Notes under the pieces: model-generated | Seen by the model: the letters and a program-made list of their open reading frames with translations, nothing else | Databases searched by the model: none | Told to the model about the DNA's origin: nothing | DNA from: an uncultured Metabacillus sp. | Lineage (GTDB): Bacteria > Bacillota > Bacilli > Bacillales > Bacillaceae | Reading direction: 5' to 3' | Length of the DNA: 64,000 nt | Assembly: GCF_947503125.1 (NCBI RefSeq) | Contig: NZ_CANNCR010000015.1 | Span: 1 to 64,000, forward strand | Translations under genes and position numbers: made by a program | Shown here: piece after piece, positions 26,933 through 37,130 of the stretch | How the letters are laid out: each line of letters begins with the position of its first letter | Numbering within the stretch: the first letter of the stretch is position 1

Positions 26933-29797
26933 TTATTTTGAATTCACAAATGATTTATCTCGTACAGTTTGAGTTAATGCTTCTGTTACAATTCGTTCTT
27001 GATCCTTTTTATGAATATTAGGATCTCCTTCAGCAGGACTTTGTCTTCTTCTTCTTCCGATATATCGTACCGGTACGCCTTCAGGTGCAATTTCACGCAA
27101 TCTAGGATCCATGAATAACCAAGCTCCCATATTTTGCGGTTCTTCTTGTACCCAAACAATTTCCTCAAGTGATGTCAATCGTTCAATAATAGAAGAAATA
27201 ATTTGCTTAGGGAACGGATAAAGCTCTTCTACTCGTAAGATGTGCACCCAATCTGTATCACCTTCAAGAGTATTTAATTTATCGACTAAATCAATTGAAA
27301 CTTTACCACTGCATAATACGAGTCGTTTCACTTTTTCAGGAGCTTTTCCTAATCCAGGCTGTTCAATAACAGGCTTGAATTCTCCCTCAGTTAACTCTGT
27401 AATATCTGAAACAGAATGTAGATTACGCAATAAGCTTTTTGGCGTCATAATGACTAACGGACGAACTTCCTCACGTTTCAACAAGTCTGCTTGACGGCGT
27501 AATATATGGAAATATTGAGCTGCTGTTGTTAAATTGGCAACTTGCCAGCTATCCTCTGCTGAGAGCTGCAGATAACGCTCTAAACGGGCACTTGAATGCT
27601 CAGGTCCTTGTCCCTCAAATCCATGTGGTAAAAGCATGACTAACCCAGATTTTTGTCCCCACTTCGCACGTCCTGCAGCAATAAACTGATCAAAAAATAC
27701 TTGAGCAGCATTTGCAAAATCACCAAATTGTGCTTCCCATAATACCAATGTTTCAGGAGCGAACACATTATATCCATATTCAAAACCAAGGACAGATCCT
27801 TCAGATAATGGGCTATTGTGAACAGCAAATGATGCTTTTGCATTTGATAATCTGTGAAGAGGCGAGTAATTTTCACCGCTTTCAATATCATGAAGAACAA
27901 TATGTCTATGAGCAAAAGTACCGCGCTGTGAATCCTGTCCAGTTAGCCTGATTGGAGTACCATCTTCTAAAATCGATGCGAATGCTAACGCTTCACCTAA
28001 AGACCAATCTACCTTACCATGTTCAGATAATGCTTTCCCTCTTTTTTCTAATATCTTTTTCAGCTTAGGGAAAACTTTAAAATTTTCCGGCCAGTTAACT
28101 AGCTCTTCATTTAATTGAAGCAATTGCTCTTTATCAACGGAGGTTTTCAGTTTAGGAAGTCCGTTGTTAACAAATTCAGGAAGTTTGATTTCATGTACTT
28201 GTGCAACTCTATTATCAGGTACTTTTTGATGAGCTTTTTCAAGTGTTGATTGGACTTCCTGATTTATTTTATCAAGCTCTTCTGACTTTATAATCCCTTC
28301 ATTAACTAGCTTATTGCCGTATAATGCACGGACTGTTGGATGCTTACGAACTTTTTCATACAGCTTTGGCTGGGTCATGGAAGGTTCGTCCATCTCGTTA
28401 TGTCCAAATCGTCGATAGCCGATTAGATCAATTAAGAAATCACTCTTGAATTTATTTCGGTATTCCATTGCGATATACACTGCAGCTAAACAAGCTTCAG
28501 GGTCATCTGCATTTACGTGAACAATTGGAATTTCATAGCCTTTAGCTATATCACTTGCATATTTTGTTGAACGCGAATCTCGGCTTTCTGTTGTAAAACC
28601 AATCATATTATTGGCAATAATATGGATCGTTCCACCTGTTTGATAACCTGTTAATTTATTTAAATTAAGGGTTTCAGCAACGATACCTTCTCCAGGGAAT
28701 GCAGCGTCACCATGAATTAAGATAGCCATAGCTGCGCTTTCATCTTGCTTCGGATAGCCCTTTTCAGTACGTTTTTCTTGAGCAGCACGTGTATAGCCCT
28801 CAACGATTGGATCAATGAATTCCAAGTGGCTAGGGTTGTTTGCTAATGTAACCTTTGCACGAACAGTATTTTCATCTTTGATCTGTTTATTTGCACCTAA
28901 ATGGTATTTAACATCACCGCTCCAGCCGTAGTTAATACCGATGGAGCCTTCAGACGGTACTAAATCTTTATTTGGAGCATGCTGGAATTCGGAAAAAATA
29001 ATTTCATATGGTTTTCCAAGTACATGTGCCAAGACGTTCAAGCGGCCGCGATGTGCCATCCCGATATTGATGGTATCTGTACCGGACTGAACAGCACTAG
29101 AGATTAATTCATCAAGAATAGGTACAAGCATGTCCAAGCCTTCAATAGAAAAACGCTTTTGTCCTACAAACGTACGGTGAAGGAATTGCTCAAAGCCCTC
29201 AACTTCTGTTAGTCTTTTTAAAATCGATTTGCGTTTTTCATCTGTTAGGTCCTTAAATATAGCACCGGACTCTACCATTTTCACAAGCCATGTTTTTTCT
29301 TCATAATTGTGGACATGGCTAAATTCAAATGCAATTGTTCTTTTATAAACATCTTTTAAATATTGATACGCTTCGAGCCCGTTTGTTACATGCTCTGGGG
29401 CATCCTTACATAAAAGATGAGCAGGAATGTCTTTTAAGTCCTCTTCAGTCAAATTATATTCTTCAAGTTGAAGAAATTCATTCTTTTCACTGCAATCCTC
29501 GAATGGATAAATAGACGCATTTAAGTGTCCATGTCTGCGAATATTTGTCACGAGATTGACTGCTTCTGCGATTTTCGTCATTTTATCAGCACTAATATAG
29601 TCATGATCGGCTGATACTGTCATTTGATTAGTCTCTATAGAAGGAGAGCCCCAAGTATCAAAAATTTCCTTTAATTCTATATCAACAGAGTTTGGATCAA
29701 TTTTATATTGATCGTATTGCTCCATGACATAGCCGAGGTTTGGACCATGGAAATCTTCCCAAGGGAATTTTCTCTTCAGTGAACCTTCTTCTGACAT
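26933..29797 (-). CDS. odhA: 2-oxoglutarate dehydrogenase E1 component
   Basis: A 954-aa thiamine-diphosphate enzyme decarboxylating 2-oxoglutarate in the TCA cycle. Signature stretches include [14 protein letters not shown], the ThDP-binding GDAAFPGEG...[28 protein letters not shown] and the C-terminal [10 protein letters not shown] and [11 protein letters not shown]-like [13 protein letters not shown]. Length is typical for Bacillus OdhA. GGGGG lies 9 nt before the ATG. The promoter carries a cre-like site. Confidence 0.97.
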   Translation of the reverse strand: MSEEGSLKRKFPWEDFHGPNLGYVMEQYDQYKIDPNSVDIELKEIFDTWGSPSIETNQMTVSADHDYISADKMTKIAEAVNLVTNIRRHGHLNASIYPFEDCSEKNEFLQLEEYNLTEEDLKDIPAHLLCKDAPEHVTNGLEAYQYLKDVYKRTIAFEFSHVHNYEEKTWLVKMVESGAIFKDLTDEKRKSILKRLTEVEGFEQFLHRTFVGQKRFSIEGLDMLVPILDELISSAVQSGTDTINIGMAHRGRLNVLAHVLGKPYEIIFSEFQHAPNKDLVPSEGSIGINYGWSGDVKYHLGANKQIKDENTVRAKVTLANNPSHLEFIDPIVEGYTRAAQEKRTEKGYPKQDESAAMAILIHGDAAFPGEGIVAETLNLNKLTGYQTGGTIHIIANNMIGFTTESRDSRSTKYASDIAKGYEIPIVHVNADDPEACLAAVYIAMEYRNKFKSDFLIDLIGYRRFGHNEMDEPSMTQPKLYEKVRKHPTVRALYGNKLVNEGIIKSEELDKINQEVQSTLEKAHQKVPDNRVAQVHEIKLPEFVNNGLPKLKTSVDKEQLLQLNEELVNWPENFKVFPKLKKILEKRGKALSEHGKVDWSLGEALAFASILEDGTPIRLTGQDSQRGTFAHRHIVLHDIESGENYSPLHRLSNAKASFAVHNSPLSEGSVLGFEYGYNVFAPETLVLWEAQFGDFANAAQVFFDQFIAAGRAKWGQKSGLVMLLPHGFEGQGPEHSSARLERYLQLSAEDSWQVANLTTAAQYFHILRRQADLLKREEVRPLVIMTPKSLLRNLHSVSDITELTEGEFKPVIEQPGLGKAPEKVKRLVLCSGKVSIDLVDKLNTLEGDTDWVHILRVEELYPFPKQIISSIIERLTSLEEIVWVQEEPQNMGAWLFMDPRLREIAPEGVPVRYIGRRRRQSPAEGDPNIHKKDQERIVTEALTQTVRDKSFVNSK

Positions 29798-29891
29798 CTA
29801 ACATTACCCCCAACTATTCATAAGTGTTCAGAAAAACTTTTCTGATACGTAGGAAAGAAATTATTATCCTACAATATTAACCAATGCTGTT

Positions 29892-29923
29892 AGTATAGTA
29901 GTATGATATTTAAACGCTTCCAA
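29892..29923 (-). promoter_or_regulatory. candidate odhAB promoter with overlapping cre-like site
   Basis: On the minus strand, TTGGAA (29923-29918) and TACTAT (29900-29895) are spaced by 17 nt, a plausible sigma-A promoter. TGGAAGCGTTTAAA (29922-29909) overlaps the -35 and matches the cre consensus TGWAANCGNTNWCA with two deviations. CcpA repression of odhAB is known in B. subtilis. The leader downstream contains a CAGAAAA/TTTTCTG hairpin (29830-29845). Confidence 0.5.
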
Positions 29924-30286
29924 ACACTATTTTACCATTGCTATCCTCACATTCCAAGCATAGTTCAGTAAAATTTTTAAAAAAAATTCAATCTTTTCCC
30001 GCTTTTTTCATAAGATTGATGATTTGTTTGAATTGTTTGAATAATCATACTAATCACTTGTATTTGCTTACTTCTATCATACACCAAATTAATTGGAAAA
30101 AAGATCAATTTTTATTTTTTTAAAGTATTTTTTTGTTTTGTTTAGCTTGTATGATGTATTTCGTCATACTCACGGGCTATACGCCTGCAGATTATCCTTT
30201 AACCCGATACACTTCAGTTTAAGGACTCTGTTAAAATCAACAATATTCTTTAACATAGCATGTTATTTTGCTAGCTGAGAAGAGAA
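29924..30286. other. AT-rich intergenic region, no gene recognised
   Basis: About 360 nt upstream of odhA and downstream of yojO. Only chance-length open frames occur. A GTATGA/TCATAC inverted repeat lies near 30148-30170. No function assigned. Confidence 0.5.
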
Positions 30287-30306
30287 AGGCTGTTTCATAA
30301 AAATAG

Positions 30307-30335
30307 CCCCTAGTATCTCGGGTAAGAGCTAGAGG
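30307..30335 (-). terminator. yojNO terminator
   Basis: CCCCTAG (30307-30313) pairs with CTAGAGG (30329-30335) through one wobble. On the minus strand it is followed by CTATTTTTATG. It lies just after the yojO stop. Confidence 0.65.
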
Positions 30336-30342
30336 CCTAACA

Positions 30343-32262
30343 TTAAATTGTTTTTAATAGTAGTCTTTTTAATAATGGGAATAGCTGTTCTGGGAGCTCA
30401 TCTAATTTATCTACAAAAATACTATACTTTCCATAGATGTTCTGAATTGTTTTTTTGGTGGCTTCGTTAATTTCACCACGTGATAAAAATACGTTCATTA
30501 CTTCTATTCCCATTTTTCTTGCTTCTAAAACAGCTTCATGAGTATCGATGACACCATTTCTCTCATATCCCATTGCCGCGGGTTCTCCATCGGAAAAAAC
30601 AAGGAGAAATTTTTGTTTTTCGTTTCTCTTCATTAATTGTTTTGTCATATGTCTAATTGCAAAGCCATCACGATTATCCTCCTCTGGAGAAAGCTGCATT
30701 ATCTCAGGTCCAGCCTGAGGTTCCAGAGAATCCTTAAAAGAAATAACGGTATTAAAATGATTAGGCTGTCTTGTTTTAGATGCTTCATTTGTATCTTCCC
30801 AAAAACCGACAATTTGATGCGGTACTCTAACTGACTTTAACGTTTCATGAAATAATGTGATTCCTAGTTTTGTTTGTTCCATTTTATCAAACATTGATGC
30901 TGAACAATCTACTAATAGGGTAAAAACAGCATCGATTTGCGGTGATTTTTCTTGTTTTTTATAAAATAGCTTTGGGTTATCATCTGTTAAAATTCGCAAA
31001 AGCTTTTTATTTAATCTTCCGATATGGAGATCCGTTCTAGGCAAGGTTCGTTTATGTTCCAATGTTTTCTGGATCATTAGCTTAAGCTTTTTTTGAAACA
31101 ATTGAATATTTGAACGATCTGTTTTATATTGTTCAATTTCATTAGGAAGTGGTGGTTTTGCTCCAATAAATACTGGTATCGCATATTTATTTTCTTTTCC
31201 ATATGAATAATCAGCTGTCATTGCACGTTCTTCAACTGTATTTTCCAACGCTTCAAGCTTTGAATAATCGTTCTTTTTTGCCTGTTTGGAAGTACCTTGC
31301 ACCATCGCAAGCGCCTGATCACCATCATCTCCTTCTCTGACTATGCCGTCTCCGCTGATGGTTGTGTTTGTTCCTTGCTCTAAATCGAATTGCAAAAAGC
31401 TCTTTGTCGGCTTGCTCGTCTCACTATGCCAGGTTGGTAATTTATCACCATGAACGTCTTCATCACCTTTTTTGGCGTCCGCTATCTTGTCCTTATTTTT
31501 TAACTTTGATTTTCGTTTTAGCTCATCAAAAAGACTTGCTGCTTTAAACGATTCATATGGCAAATCAGCTAAATAGAAGTAGGTATTTAACATATCACTT
31601 TCAAGTATTTCTTCCAATACCTCCATTAGGTCAAGAACAATTCGAATGACTTCTTTCGTTGATTTCACGTCGTAGGCTTGATAGAGTTTAGATTCTATAA
31701 AAGGAAAAGCACGATCCAAGTCCTCCGATAAACTTGGAAGCAGTCCTAAAGGTGAATGAGCCGTTAGTTTTAGGTATAATAAATTAAATAAAGCATCCGT
31801 TAAAATGCCTCGTTCTTGATGAATGGTAAGCTGACTTCTAAAATGCTTACGATACAACTTCCTTCTCATCTCAAAGGCCCTTTTTGTTCCTGGTCGTTCT
31901 CTTTTACTTATTTCCTCTAGACGTACATCTTCTATAAGCATGCATAATTGCTTTGCAAAACTTTCTAGCTTGAATGTTTTCGCCTGTCCAATAAACAATC
32001 CAAGTTCACGATAATTTGTGTTGTAAAAGTTTCCGATGCATCTAAGATAAATGTCACTTTTCATTGCAAGAATCCTTTCGTTTTTTTCACGATGATCCCA
32101 AAAGTGGCTAACATAGATTTTTTCCTCAAAAGGATCTATATAGGATTGGACACTATAGTCAACCTCAAATTTATTTTCTTTCGTAAGCGCTTTGGCGAGG
32201 TCAGATAATTCCATAAATAATAAGGAATCGACTTGTTGATCGTTGAACTTAATAAATCTCAA
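30343..32262 (-). CDS. yojO: VWA-domain protein (YojO-like)
   Basis: A 639-aa protein whose C-terminal part (about 440-635) is a von Willebrand A domain with the MIDAS motif DCSASM and later FSDGEPA. The N-terminal 400 residues are charged and helical. Such CoxE/GvpN-partner-like VWA proteins work with MoxR AAA+ ATPases to insert metals or remodel partner complexes. It lies 13 nt after yojN, in the same arrangement as B. subtilis, beside odhAB. The client is unknown. Confidence 0.88.
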   Translation of the reverse strand: MRFIKFNDQQVDSLLFMELSDLAKALTKENKFEVDYSVQSYIDPFEEKIYVSHFWDHREKNERILAMKSDIYLRCIGNFYNTNYRELGLFIGQAKTFKLESFAKQLCMLIEDVRLEEISKRERPGTKRAFEMRRKLYRKHFRSQLTIHQERGILTDALFNLLYLKLTAHSPLGLLPSLSEDLDRAFPFIESKLYQAYDVKSTKEVIRIVLDLMEVLEEILESDMLNTYFYLADLPYESFKAASLFDELKRKSKLKNKDKIADAKKGDEDVHGDKLPTWHSETSKPTKSFLQFDLEQGTNTTISGDGIVREGDDGDQALAMVQGTSKQAKKNDYSKLEALENTVEERAMTADYSYGKENKYAIPVFIGAKPPLPNEIEQYKTDRSNIQLFQKKLKLMIQKTLEHKRTLPRTDLHIGRLNKKLLRILTDDNPKLFYKKQEKSPQIDAVFTLLVDCSASMFDKMEQTKLGITLFHETLKSVRVPHQIVGFWEDTNEASKTRQPNHFNTVISFKDSLEPQAGPEIMQLSPEEDNRDGFAIRHMTKQLMKRNEKQKFLLVFSDGEPAAMGYERNGVIDTHEAVLEARKMGIEVMNVFLSRGEINEATKKTIQNIYGKYSIFVDKLDELPEQLFPLLKRLLLKTI

Positions 32263-32275
32263 TGTAAAAACCTCA

Positions 32276-33163
32276 CTACTCGAATAATGTCTCCGCTAAA
32301 TTGCGAATGGCAGCCTTTTCCCTTTCGTCCTCCAGCTTATCAATAATCCCTCTTTCAATGGCGCGAAGCGGGGGTAAAAATCTTGCTAAATCACAGGTAT
32401 CAATTAACGCACGAATAGAAGCTGCTTCTTCTGATACTTGTCCGTTTTGTACAAGGGTAAGAAGATCTGCAGATAATCGAGTGAAAGTCGTTAATAATGC
32501 GGCATCGGCAAGCGCTGACTGACTCTGCAAAACATTTTTTAAATCATTTCCTTGAATATATGGTACATCGATTACAACAAAACGGTTTTTTAATGCTTCA
32601 TTTAGCGGGACTGTCCCTACATAACCTTCATTGATTGCAGCAATTACACCAAAGTTTTCTTTTGCCTTGATTACCTCACCTGTAAATGGGTTTGTCATCA
32701 TTCTTCGATAATCAAGGACTCCATTTAAGATTGGCAGGGTTTCAGGTTTTGCCATATTTATTTCATCTATATATAATAAATGTCCGTTTTTCATTGCCTT
32801 TACTACAGGGCCTGAAACAAATTCAATGGAGGTAGAACCATTATGATTTTCAATTGTTTTAAAGCCTAAAAGCGCTTCTGCATCCAAATCTATAGAGCAA
32901 TTAATACTGTGCATTGGTTGTTGAAAAAGAAAAGAAAGTGTTTCTGCCAGCTTTGTCTTACCAGATCCTGTTGGCCCTTTTAACAGTACATTTTTCCCCA
33001 ATGCCAGAGCAATCATCGCATCATGTAAAATCGATTCATCTGCTGGTGTAAAGCCTCCTTTTCCTATTAATAATGTCTCTTCATCATTATAAGAAAGTGA
33101 TGAACGATTCTGTATCATTGTTTTTATTTCTTGAGGTAACTGAAGTGTAAGTAGTTGATCCAT
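32276..33163 (-). CDS. yojN: MoxR-type AAA+ ATPase (YojN-like)
   Basis: A 295-aa AAA+ ATPase of the MoxR/NorQ/GvpN group. Walker A is [12 protein letters not shown], Walker B is LLYIDEIN, and sensor 1 is VIAAINE; a lid domain follows. It is predicted to act as a chaperone for the VWA protein encoded immediately downstream. The operon has its own terminator, so it is separate from odhAB despite adjacency. Confidence 0.92.
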   Translation of the reverse strand: MDQLLTLQLPQEIKTMIQNRSSLSYNDEETLLIGKGGFTPADESILHDAMIALALGKNVLLKGPTGSGKTKLAETLSFLFQQPMHSINCSIDLDAEALLGFKTIENHNGSTSIEFVSGPVVKAMKNGHLLYIDEINMAKPETLPILNGVLDYRRMMTNPFTGEVIKAKENFGVIAAINEGYVGTVPLNEALKNRFVVIDVPYIQGNDLKNVLQSQSALADAALLTTFTRLSADLLTLVQNGQVSEEAASIRALIDTCDLARFLPPLRAIERGIIDKLEDEREKAAIRNLAETLFE

Positions 33164-33304
33164 CTATAATCCTTCTTTCTAGCTTATCTATTACGTTTTT
33201 AAAAAATTTAGTCCAAAAAAGAGTATACTAGAAACTTACGTGGTATACAAAGGGAAGGATTTTTTCTAAGTAAATAAATGACGTCAAACCTTTTAGAAGA
33301 CGCA

Positions 33305-33335
33305 AAAAAAGAACCTAAAAAGTAGGCTCTTTTTT
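33305..33335 (-). terminator. terminator of the LysM-NlpC/P60 gene
   Basis: AAAAAAGAACCTA (33305-33317) pairs with TAGGCTCTTTTTT (33323-33335) with one mismatch, giving a T tract on the minus strand. Confidence 0.85.
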
Positions 33336-33344
33336 ATTTTTTGA

Positions 33345-34397
33345 TTAGAAACGCTTTGCACCTAAATAGCGCTGCTTCCAATATGTATTATTTAAATTAG
33401 AGATTGTAACTCCTGAACTGCTTGCGTGAATAAATTCATTATTTCCTAAATAAATTCCCATATGTGAGGGACCTGCTTTATAGGTTGTAAAATAAACAAA
33501 ATCACCTACAGAAGGCGTACTTACCGACTTCATCATATCCCAATAGCCCGCAGTGCTTAAACGGGAAACAGATGTAACTTTATTTAGCACATAATAAATG
33601 AATCCACTGCAATCAAATCCTGATGGCGTATTTCCGCCCCAACGATATGGTGTTCCCATTAATGCTTTTGCTTCACTTATCATCTTATCAACTTTGCTAA
33701 CAGATGAGCTTTGCTGAGAACCTTGAGAACCTGAATTGTTTGTGGAAGGCTTACTAACTTCCCCATTTACTTTTAAGACTTGTCCAATCATAAGAAAATC
33801 TGATTTTAAATTGTTTGTAACCTTTAGCTCTGCAATTGTTATATTAAACTTATTGGCAATCTTCCATAATGAATCACCAGCTTTTACCGTATATGTAGAA
33901 GAAGATGAACCTGAGTTTGTTGGTTTCTCTGCTTGATTACTAGATTGACTATTTCCTGCTGTTTGACCAGCTGTTTTTTTCACGACTAGAGTTTGACCTA
34001 CATAAATCAGATCACCTTTTAAGCCATTAAGCCTTTTTAATTCACTTACAGATGTATTATACCTTCTTGAAATAACCCACAACGAATCCCCCGCCTTCAC
34101 CTTATAGGTTGATGTGGATGTTAATGGTTTTTTTTGTGTTGTTCCAGACGTTGAGCTAGAGCTTGCAGATGAAGTTTTCTTTGGCCCTGGAACTTCAAGA
34201 ACTTGACCGACTCTCAAAAAACTTGAGTTTAAACCATTCAAATCCATAAGTGTTTTAACAGATGTGTTATAATCTCGGGAAAGCTCCCAGAGTGTATCCC
34301 CGCTTTTCACTTTAATACTCTCGGCAGCTGCCATTGATGTAAATAACGTTGAACTTACTACAGCAGTTGCTGTTAATCCAATCAGTTTTTGCTTCAT
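33345..34397 (-). CDS. cwlS: secreted LysM/NlpC-P60 D,L-endopeptidase (CwlS/LytE-like)
   Basis: A 350-aa wall hydrolase cutting the D-Glu to meso-DAP bond in peptidoglycan stem peptides. It has a signal peptide (about 1-25, AAA-ES), three LysM repeats (27-69, 97-139, 168-210) joined by Ser/Thr-rich linkers, and an NlpC/P60 domain (about 233-350) with Cys263, His312 and His324. Position next to yojN points to CwlS (YojL), although B. subtilis CwlS has four LysM; LytE has three. It should help separate daughter cells. Confidence 0.9.
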   Translation of the reverse strand: MKQKLIGLTATAVVSSTLFTSMAAAESIKVKSGDTLWELSRDYNTSVKTLMDLNGLNSSFLRVGQVLEVPGPKKTSSASSSSTSGTTQKKPLTSTSTYKVKAGDSLWVISRRYNTSVSELKRLNGLKGDLIYVGQTLVVKKTAGQTAGNSQSSNQAEKPTNSGSSSSTYTVKAGDSLWKIANKFNITIAELKVTNNLKSDFLMIGQVLKVNGEVSKPSTNNSGSQGSQQSSSVSKVDKMISEAKALMGTPYRWGGNTPSGFDCSGFIYYVLNKVTSVSRLSTAGYWDMMKSVSTPSVGDFVYFTTYKAGPSHMGIYLGNNEFIHASSSGVTISNLNNTYWKQRYLGAKRF

Positions 34398-34680
34398 TTC
34401 TACTAGTAACCTCCTAGGTATGTATCCAATAATAGTTTAATAGATAAATAGACGAAAAACTACATAATGACATAAAATATGTAATAAACTGATAAAAATT
34501 TCTCAATATTATCATACATAAACTTACAGTTATAGACAATCATTTCTTTTTACAAGGCTGCAAATTTTCTCAAAGCCAACCTCTTTATCTGTTAATATAT
34601 CGAATCGTTGTTAAGAAATACAAATTTTGTTATCCCGCTTCATTCCAACCATTTTTCTCCTCTAACACCTATATGTTATC

Positions 34681-35337
34681 TTAATGATCTTTTAGTTTAT
34701 CACCATTTTGAAATCCTGCTTCCGATGAACTTATTGGATATAAAGTACCATCCAATGCAAAAGACATTTTACCTGTTTCTTCAGAAACAACTAATACAAG
34801 GGCATCTGATATTTCAGAAAGGCCGATTGCTGCACGGTGTCTTGTACCCACTTTTTTATTTCCAAAATTTTGCTCAGTTAAAGGCAAAACATTTGCAGCA
34901 GAAATGATATAATCCCCCTTTATAAGTACTGCTCCATCATGAAGCGGGTTTCCGGGAAAAAAGATACTTTCAACCAATCTGCTCGATAAATTTGCATTTA
35001 GCTGGATTCCTCCCTGCAGGAACCTGCCTACTGCTTGATTACGCTCAATAATAAGTAATGCACCATGTCGACGATCCGACAAATTTTGGATCGCTTTTGC
35101 AATCTCTATGTAATTTGTTGTGAAGTCTGAGATATATGCCTTTAAGTAAAAAAAAGATGCTGAGGACTGGATTTCATTAAACCGGTCTCGAATATGAGCA
35201 AGCTCACATAGTAAGCAATAATCCTTTTCGCCAATTGAAGACCTCATCATTTCTGCTTCTTCAATAATTTGTTCCAGGTGAAATGAAATGTGATTTTTAA
35301 TGTCCGTAAATGGTTTGCTCTTTTCCAACTGATCCAC
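34681..35337 (-). CDS. cdaS: spore-type diadenylate cyclase
   Basis: A 218-aa DAC enzyme that makes cyclic di-AMP from two ATP. The DAC domain (about 75-218) has DGA (134-136) and RHR (166-168). The N-terminal 70 residues are helical, as in CdaS, where they autoinhibit the enzyme; no membrane segments are present, unlike CdaA. In B. subtilis CdaS (YojJ) is made in the forespore and affects germination, and it lies in the same place beside cwlS. Sigma-G control is likely but no promoter is assigned. Confidence 0.92.
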   Translation of the reverse strand: MDQLEKSKPFTDIKNHISFHLEQIIEEAEMMRSSIGEKDYCLLCELAHIRDRFNEIQSSASFFYLKAYISDFTTNYIEIAKAIQNLSDRRHGALLIIERNQAVGRFLQGGIQLNANLSSRLVESIFFPGNPLHDGAVLIKGDYIISAANVLPLTEQNFGNKKVGTRHRAAIGLSEISDALVLVVSEETGKMSFALDGTLYPISSSEAGFQNGDKLKDH

Positions 35338-35459
35338 CCTCCTTTGTATTAGTTTTATTATTTTTAAAAATAATATGAATTAATTTTTTCTCATCATTCA
35401 CTTGTTCTCATGTATCATTTTTCTTTTTTATCCCATACTAAAAATGGGAGGTTTTGCCA

Positions 35460-35702
35460 ATGATTACACAGAAAATTTTTCAATATACTTTTAGTATCCT
35501 TGGAGTACTTTCATTAGGTTATTTTTATTATCAAATGTTTAAAGGTGAATCACGTAAAGAAGATAATTAACTAGATGCTTTCTGGCTCTGGATAGGGTTA
35601 ATTACAGGACTTGCAGCAGGGGCAATCAGACTTTCAATACGGCTTCGAATCATTCAAAAGCGAAATGAATTTTTGTTATACAAAAAAGCTAATTCCGTTT
35701 AG
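35460..35702 (+). pseudogene. small two-span membrane ORF interrupted by an in-frame TAA
   Basis: ATG at 35460 follows GGGAGG with 8-nt spacing. The first 36 codons give a membrane segment and basic tail (YYQMFKGESRKEDN), then TAA at 35568-35570, and the same frame continues without shift for 43 codons (LDAFWLWIGLITGLAAG, a second membrane segment, then a basic tail) to TAG at 35700. This looks like one 79-codon protein with a nonsense codon: a pseudogene, a sequence error, or a rare readthrough. The 36-aa product may also be real. The final TAG lies in the terminator loop. Confidence 0.6.
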
Positions 35703-35715
35703 AATTAGCTTTTTT
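35682..35715. terminator. bidirectional terminator
   Basis: AAAAAAGCTAATTC (35682-35695) and GAATTAGCTTTTTT (35702-35715) form a perfect 14-bp stem, serving both the + strand small ORF and the minus-strand bshB2. Confidence 0.92.
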
Positions 35716-35734
35716 CTTCTATATTAAATGAGGG

Positions 35735-36403
35735 TTAACAATCATCCCACTTATAGGTATAGTACACTTCTGTTTCAAACCAATGCGTAACTTCAGGATC
35801 TTTATTCAACAGCTTTTCCTCCATCTGCTTAAGCATTCCTTCTGTTTGTGAACGATGTGCTTTAAGAGCTTTCAATTTGATATCTGCTACATCAGTTATA
35901 TTGATTGTAACATCAGGCTCCCCGATTTTCTCGAATCGATCATTAGAAAAGGCTAAACAATACGTTAATGGTCGCTTTTGAACAGGTCGTCGTTTCAACG
36001 CACGGATTACAGCTGCCCCACAAGCATCATGATCCGGATGTACGGCAAAACCTGGATAAAAGGTCACAACAAGTGATGGCTCAATTTCATCAATAATCTT
36101 TTCCATCATATCTGCCAATTGTTCATCATCTTCAAACTCAAGGGTTTTATCACGTAAACCAAGCATCCTTAAATCCTGAATATCCATAGCTTCACAAGCA
36201 GCTTCTAACTCTTTCTTACGGATTAGCGGCAGAGATTCACGATTCGCAAATAAAGGATTCCCCATATTTCTTCCCATCTCGCCTAATGTACCACAAGCAT
36301 AGGTTACAGGAATTCCTGCCTTTCTTTTTTGTGCAATTAGTCCTGCAACGCCGAACGATTCGTCATCAGGATGTGGTAAGATTACTAGAACATGTTCTCT
36401 CAT
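35735..36403 (-). CDS. bshB2: bacillithiol biosynthesis deacetylase BshB2
   Basis: A 222-aa LmbE/PIG-L-type zinc deacetylase that converts GlcNAc-malate to GlcN-malate in bacillithiol synthesis (and may act on conjugates). The metal motif HPDDESFG is at residues about 11-18 and HPDHDACG near 125. It sits downstream of yojF, its usual partner. The operon ends at the hairpin 35682-35715. Confidence 0.92.
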   Translation of the reverse strand: MREHVLVILPHPDDESFGVAGLIAQKRKAGIPVTYACGTLGEMGRNMGNPLFANRESLPLIRKKELEAACEAMDIQDLRMLGLRDKTLEFEDDEQLADMMEKIIDEIEPSLVVTFYPGFAVHPDHDACGAAVIRALKRRPVQKRPLTYCLAFSNDRFEKIGEPDVTINITDVADIKLKALKAHRSQTEGMLKQMEEKLLNKDPEVTHWFETEVYYTYKWDDC

Positions 36404-36451
36404 TCTTCAATCTCCTTTTTTAAAAAAGAATTTATTAAACGATGTATTAAT

Positions 36452-36802
36452 TTAATATCGAAAAGGATTTTCACTTATTTGCAATGCAATTGCTAATTGT
36501 CCTTCCGAGTTGTGTCCGGCCATTAAAAGCTGATTTTCATCATTGTAAAGAAAATCGGTCAGCCCTTCAGCATAGACCCAGCCCTCATCCATCTTTAACC
36601 CAACACGGTAAGGACCATTCCCTGTAATTTTTGCTTGGTTATAAGCTACCTTTGTATTGCGAATGAACGCAACCACAGTCATGTTTGATTCATTTTTATG
36701 GGCTGAATATGCACCTGTTGTTGTTTCTAAATGAATATATACTTGTTTATTTAAAAATTGATCAAGATATGCTTGTACATCCTTCTTATTGATTGGCAAC
36801 AT
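36452..36802 (-). CDS. yojF: YojF family protein (DUF1806), bshB2 partner
   Basis: A 116-aa protein starting MLPINKKDVQAYLDQFL and containing YIHLETTTGAYSAH and GEGWVYAEGL-like EGWVYAEGLTDF. YojF/DUF1806 proteins are regularly encoded next to BshB2, biochemical role unknown. The ATG at 36802 follows GGAGG by 8 nt; a longer frame to 36892 would overlap the upstream gene and lacks such a site. It is 48 nt upstream of bshB2. Confidence 0.88.
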   Translation of the reverse strand: MLPINKKDVQAYLDQFLNKQVYIHLETTTGAYSAHKNESNMTVVAFIRNTKVAYNQAKITGNGPYRVGLKMDEGWVYAEGLTDFLYNDENQLLMAGHNSEGQLAIALQISENPFRY

Positions 36803-36851
36803 CTTAAAATCCTCCCTATAACTATTGATCCTAAATTTTCCGGCTGTCACA

Positions 36852-37115
36852 TTATTTCTTAACTTCTTCAAATACCTTGCTATGTAATTCAATTAATTTA
36901 ACTTTATAAGTATCAGGTAATGAAGATGAAATAATTCTTTTAATAGCTGAATGAAATTTTTCTTCTGGAGTTTTTCTTAACCGCGGGTGGGTCATTTCAT
37001 CCTTCAGCTCGATAACAATGGAAGACCATAGTGTTTCAAAATCATCCTTTTTTACATACATAGAACGATTTACCCATAATTGTCGATAGGCATCTAATAA
37101 TTCCTTAGCATCCAT
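36852..37115 (-). CDS. small helical protein of unknown function
   Basis: An 87-aa helical, charged protein (MDAKELLDAYRQLWVNRS... HSKVFEEVKK), no Cys, no membrane segment. It sits 15 nt after rarD and 49 nt before yojF on the same strand, so it is likely part of the rarD-yojF-bshB2 transcription unit. No family recognised. Confidence 0.65.
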   Translation of the reverse strand: MDAKELLDAYRQLWVNRSMYVKKDDFETLWSSIVIELKDEMTHPRLRKTPEEKFHSAIKRIISSSLPDTYKVKLIELHSKVFEEVKK

Positions 37116-37130
37116 TTCTTTGTTCTCCCT

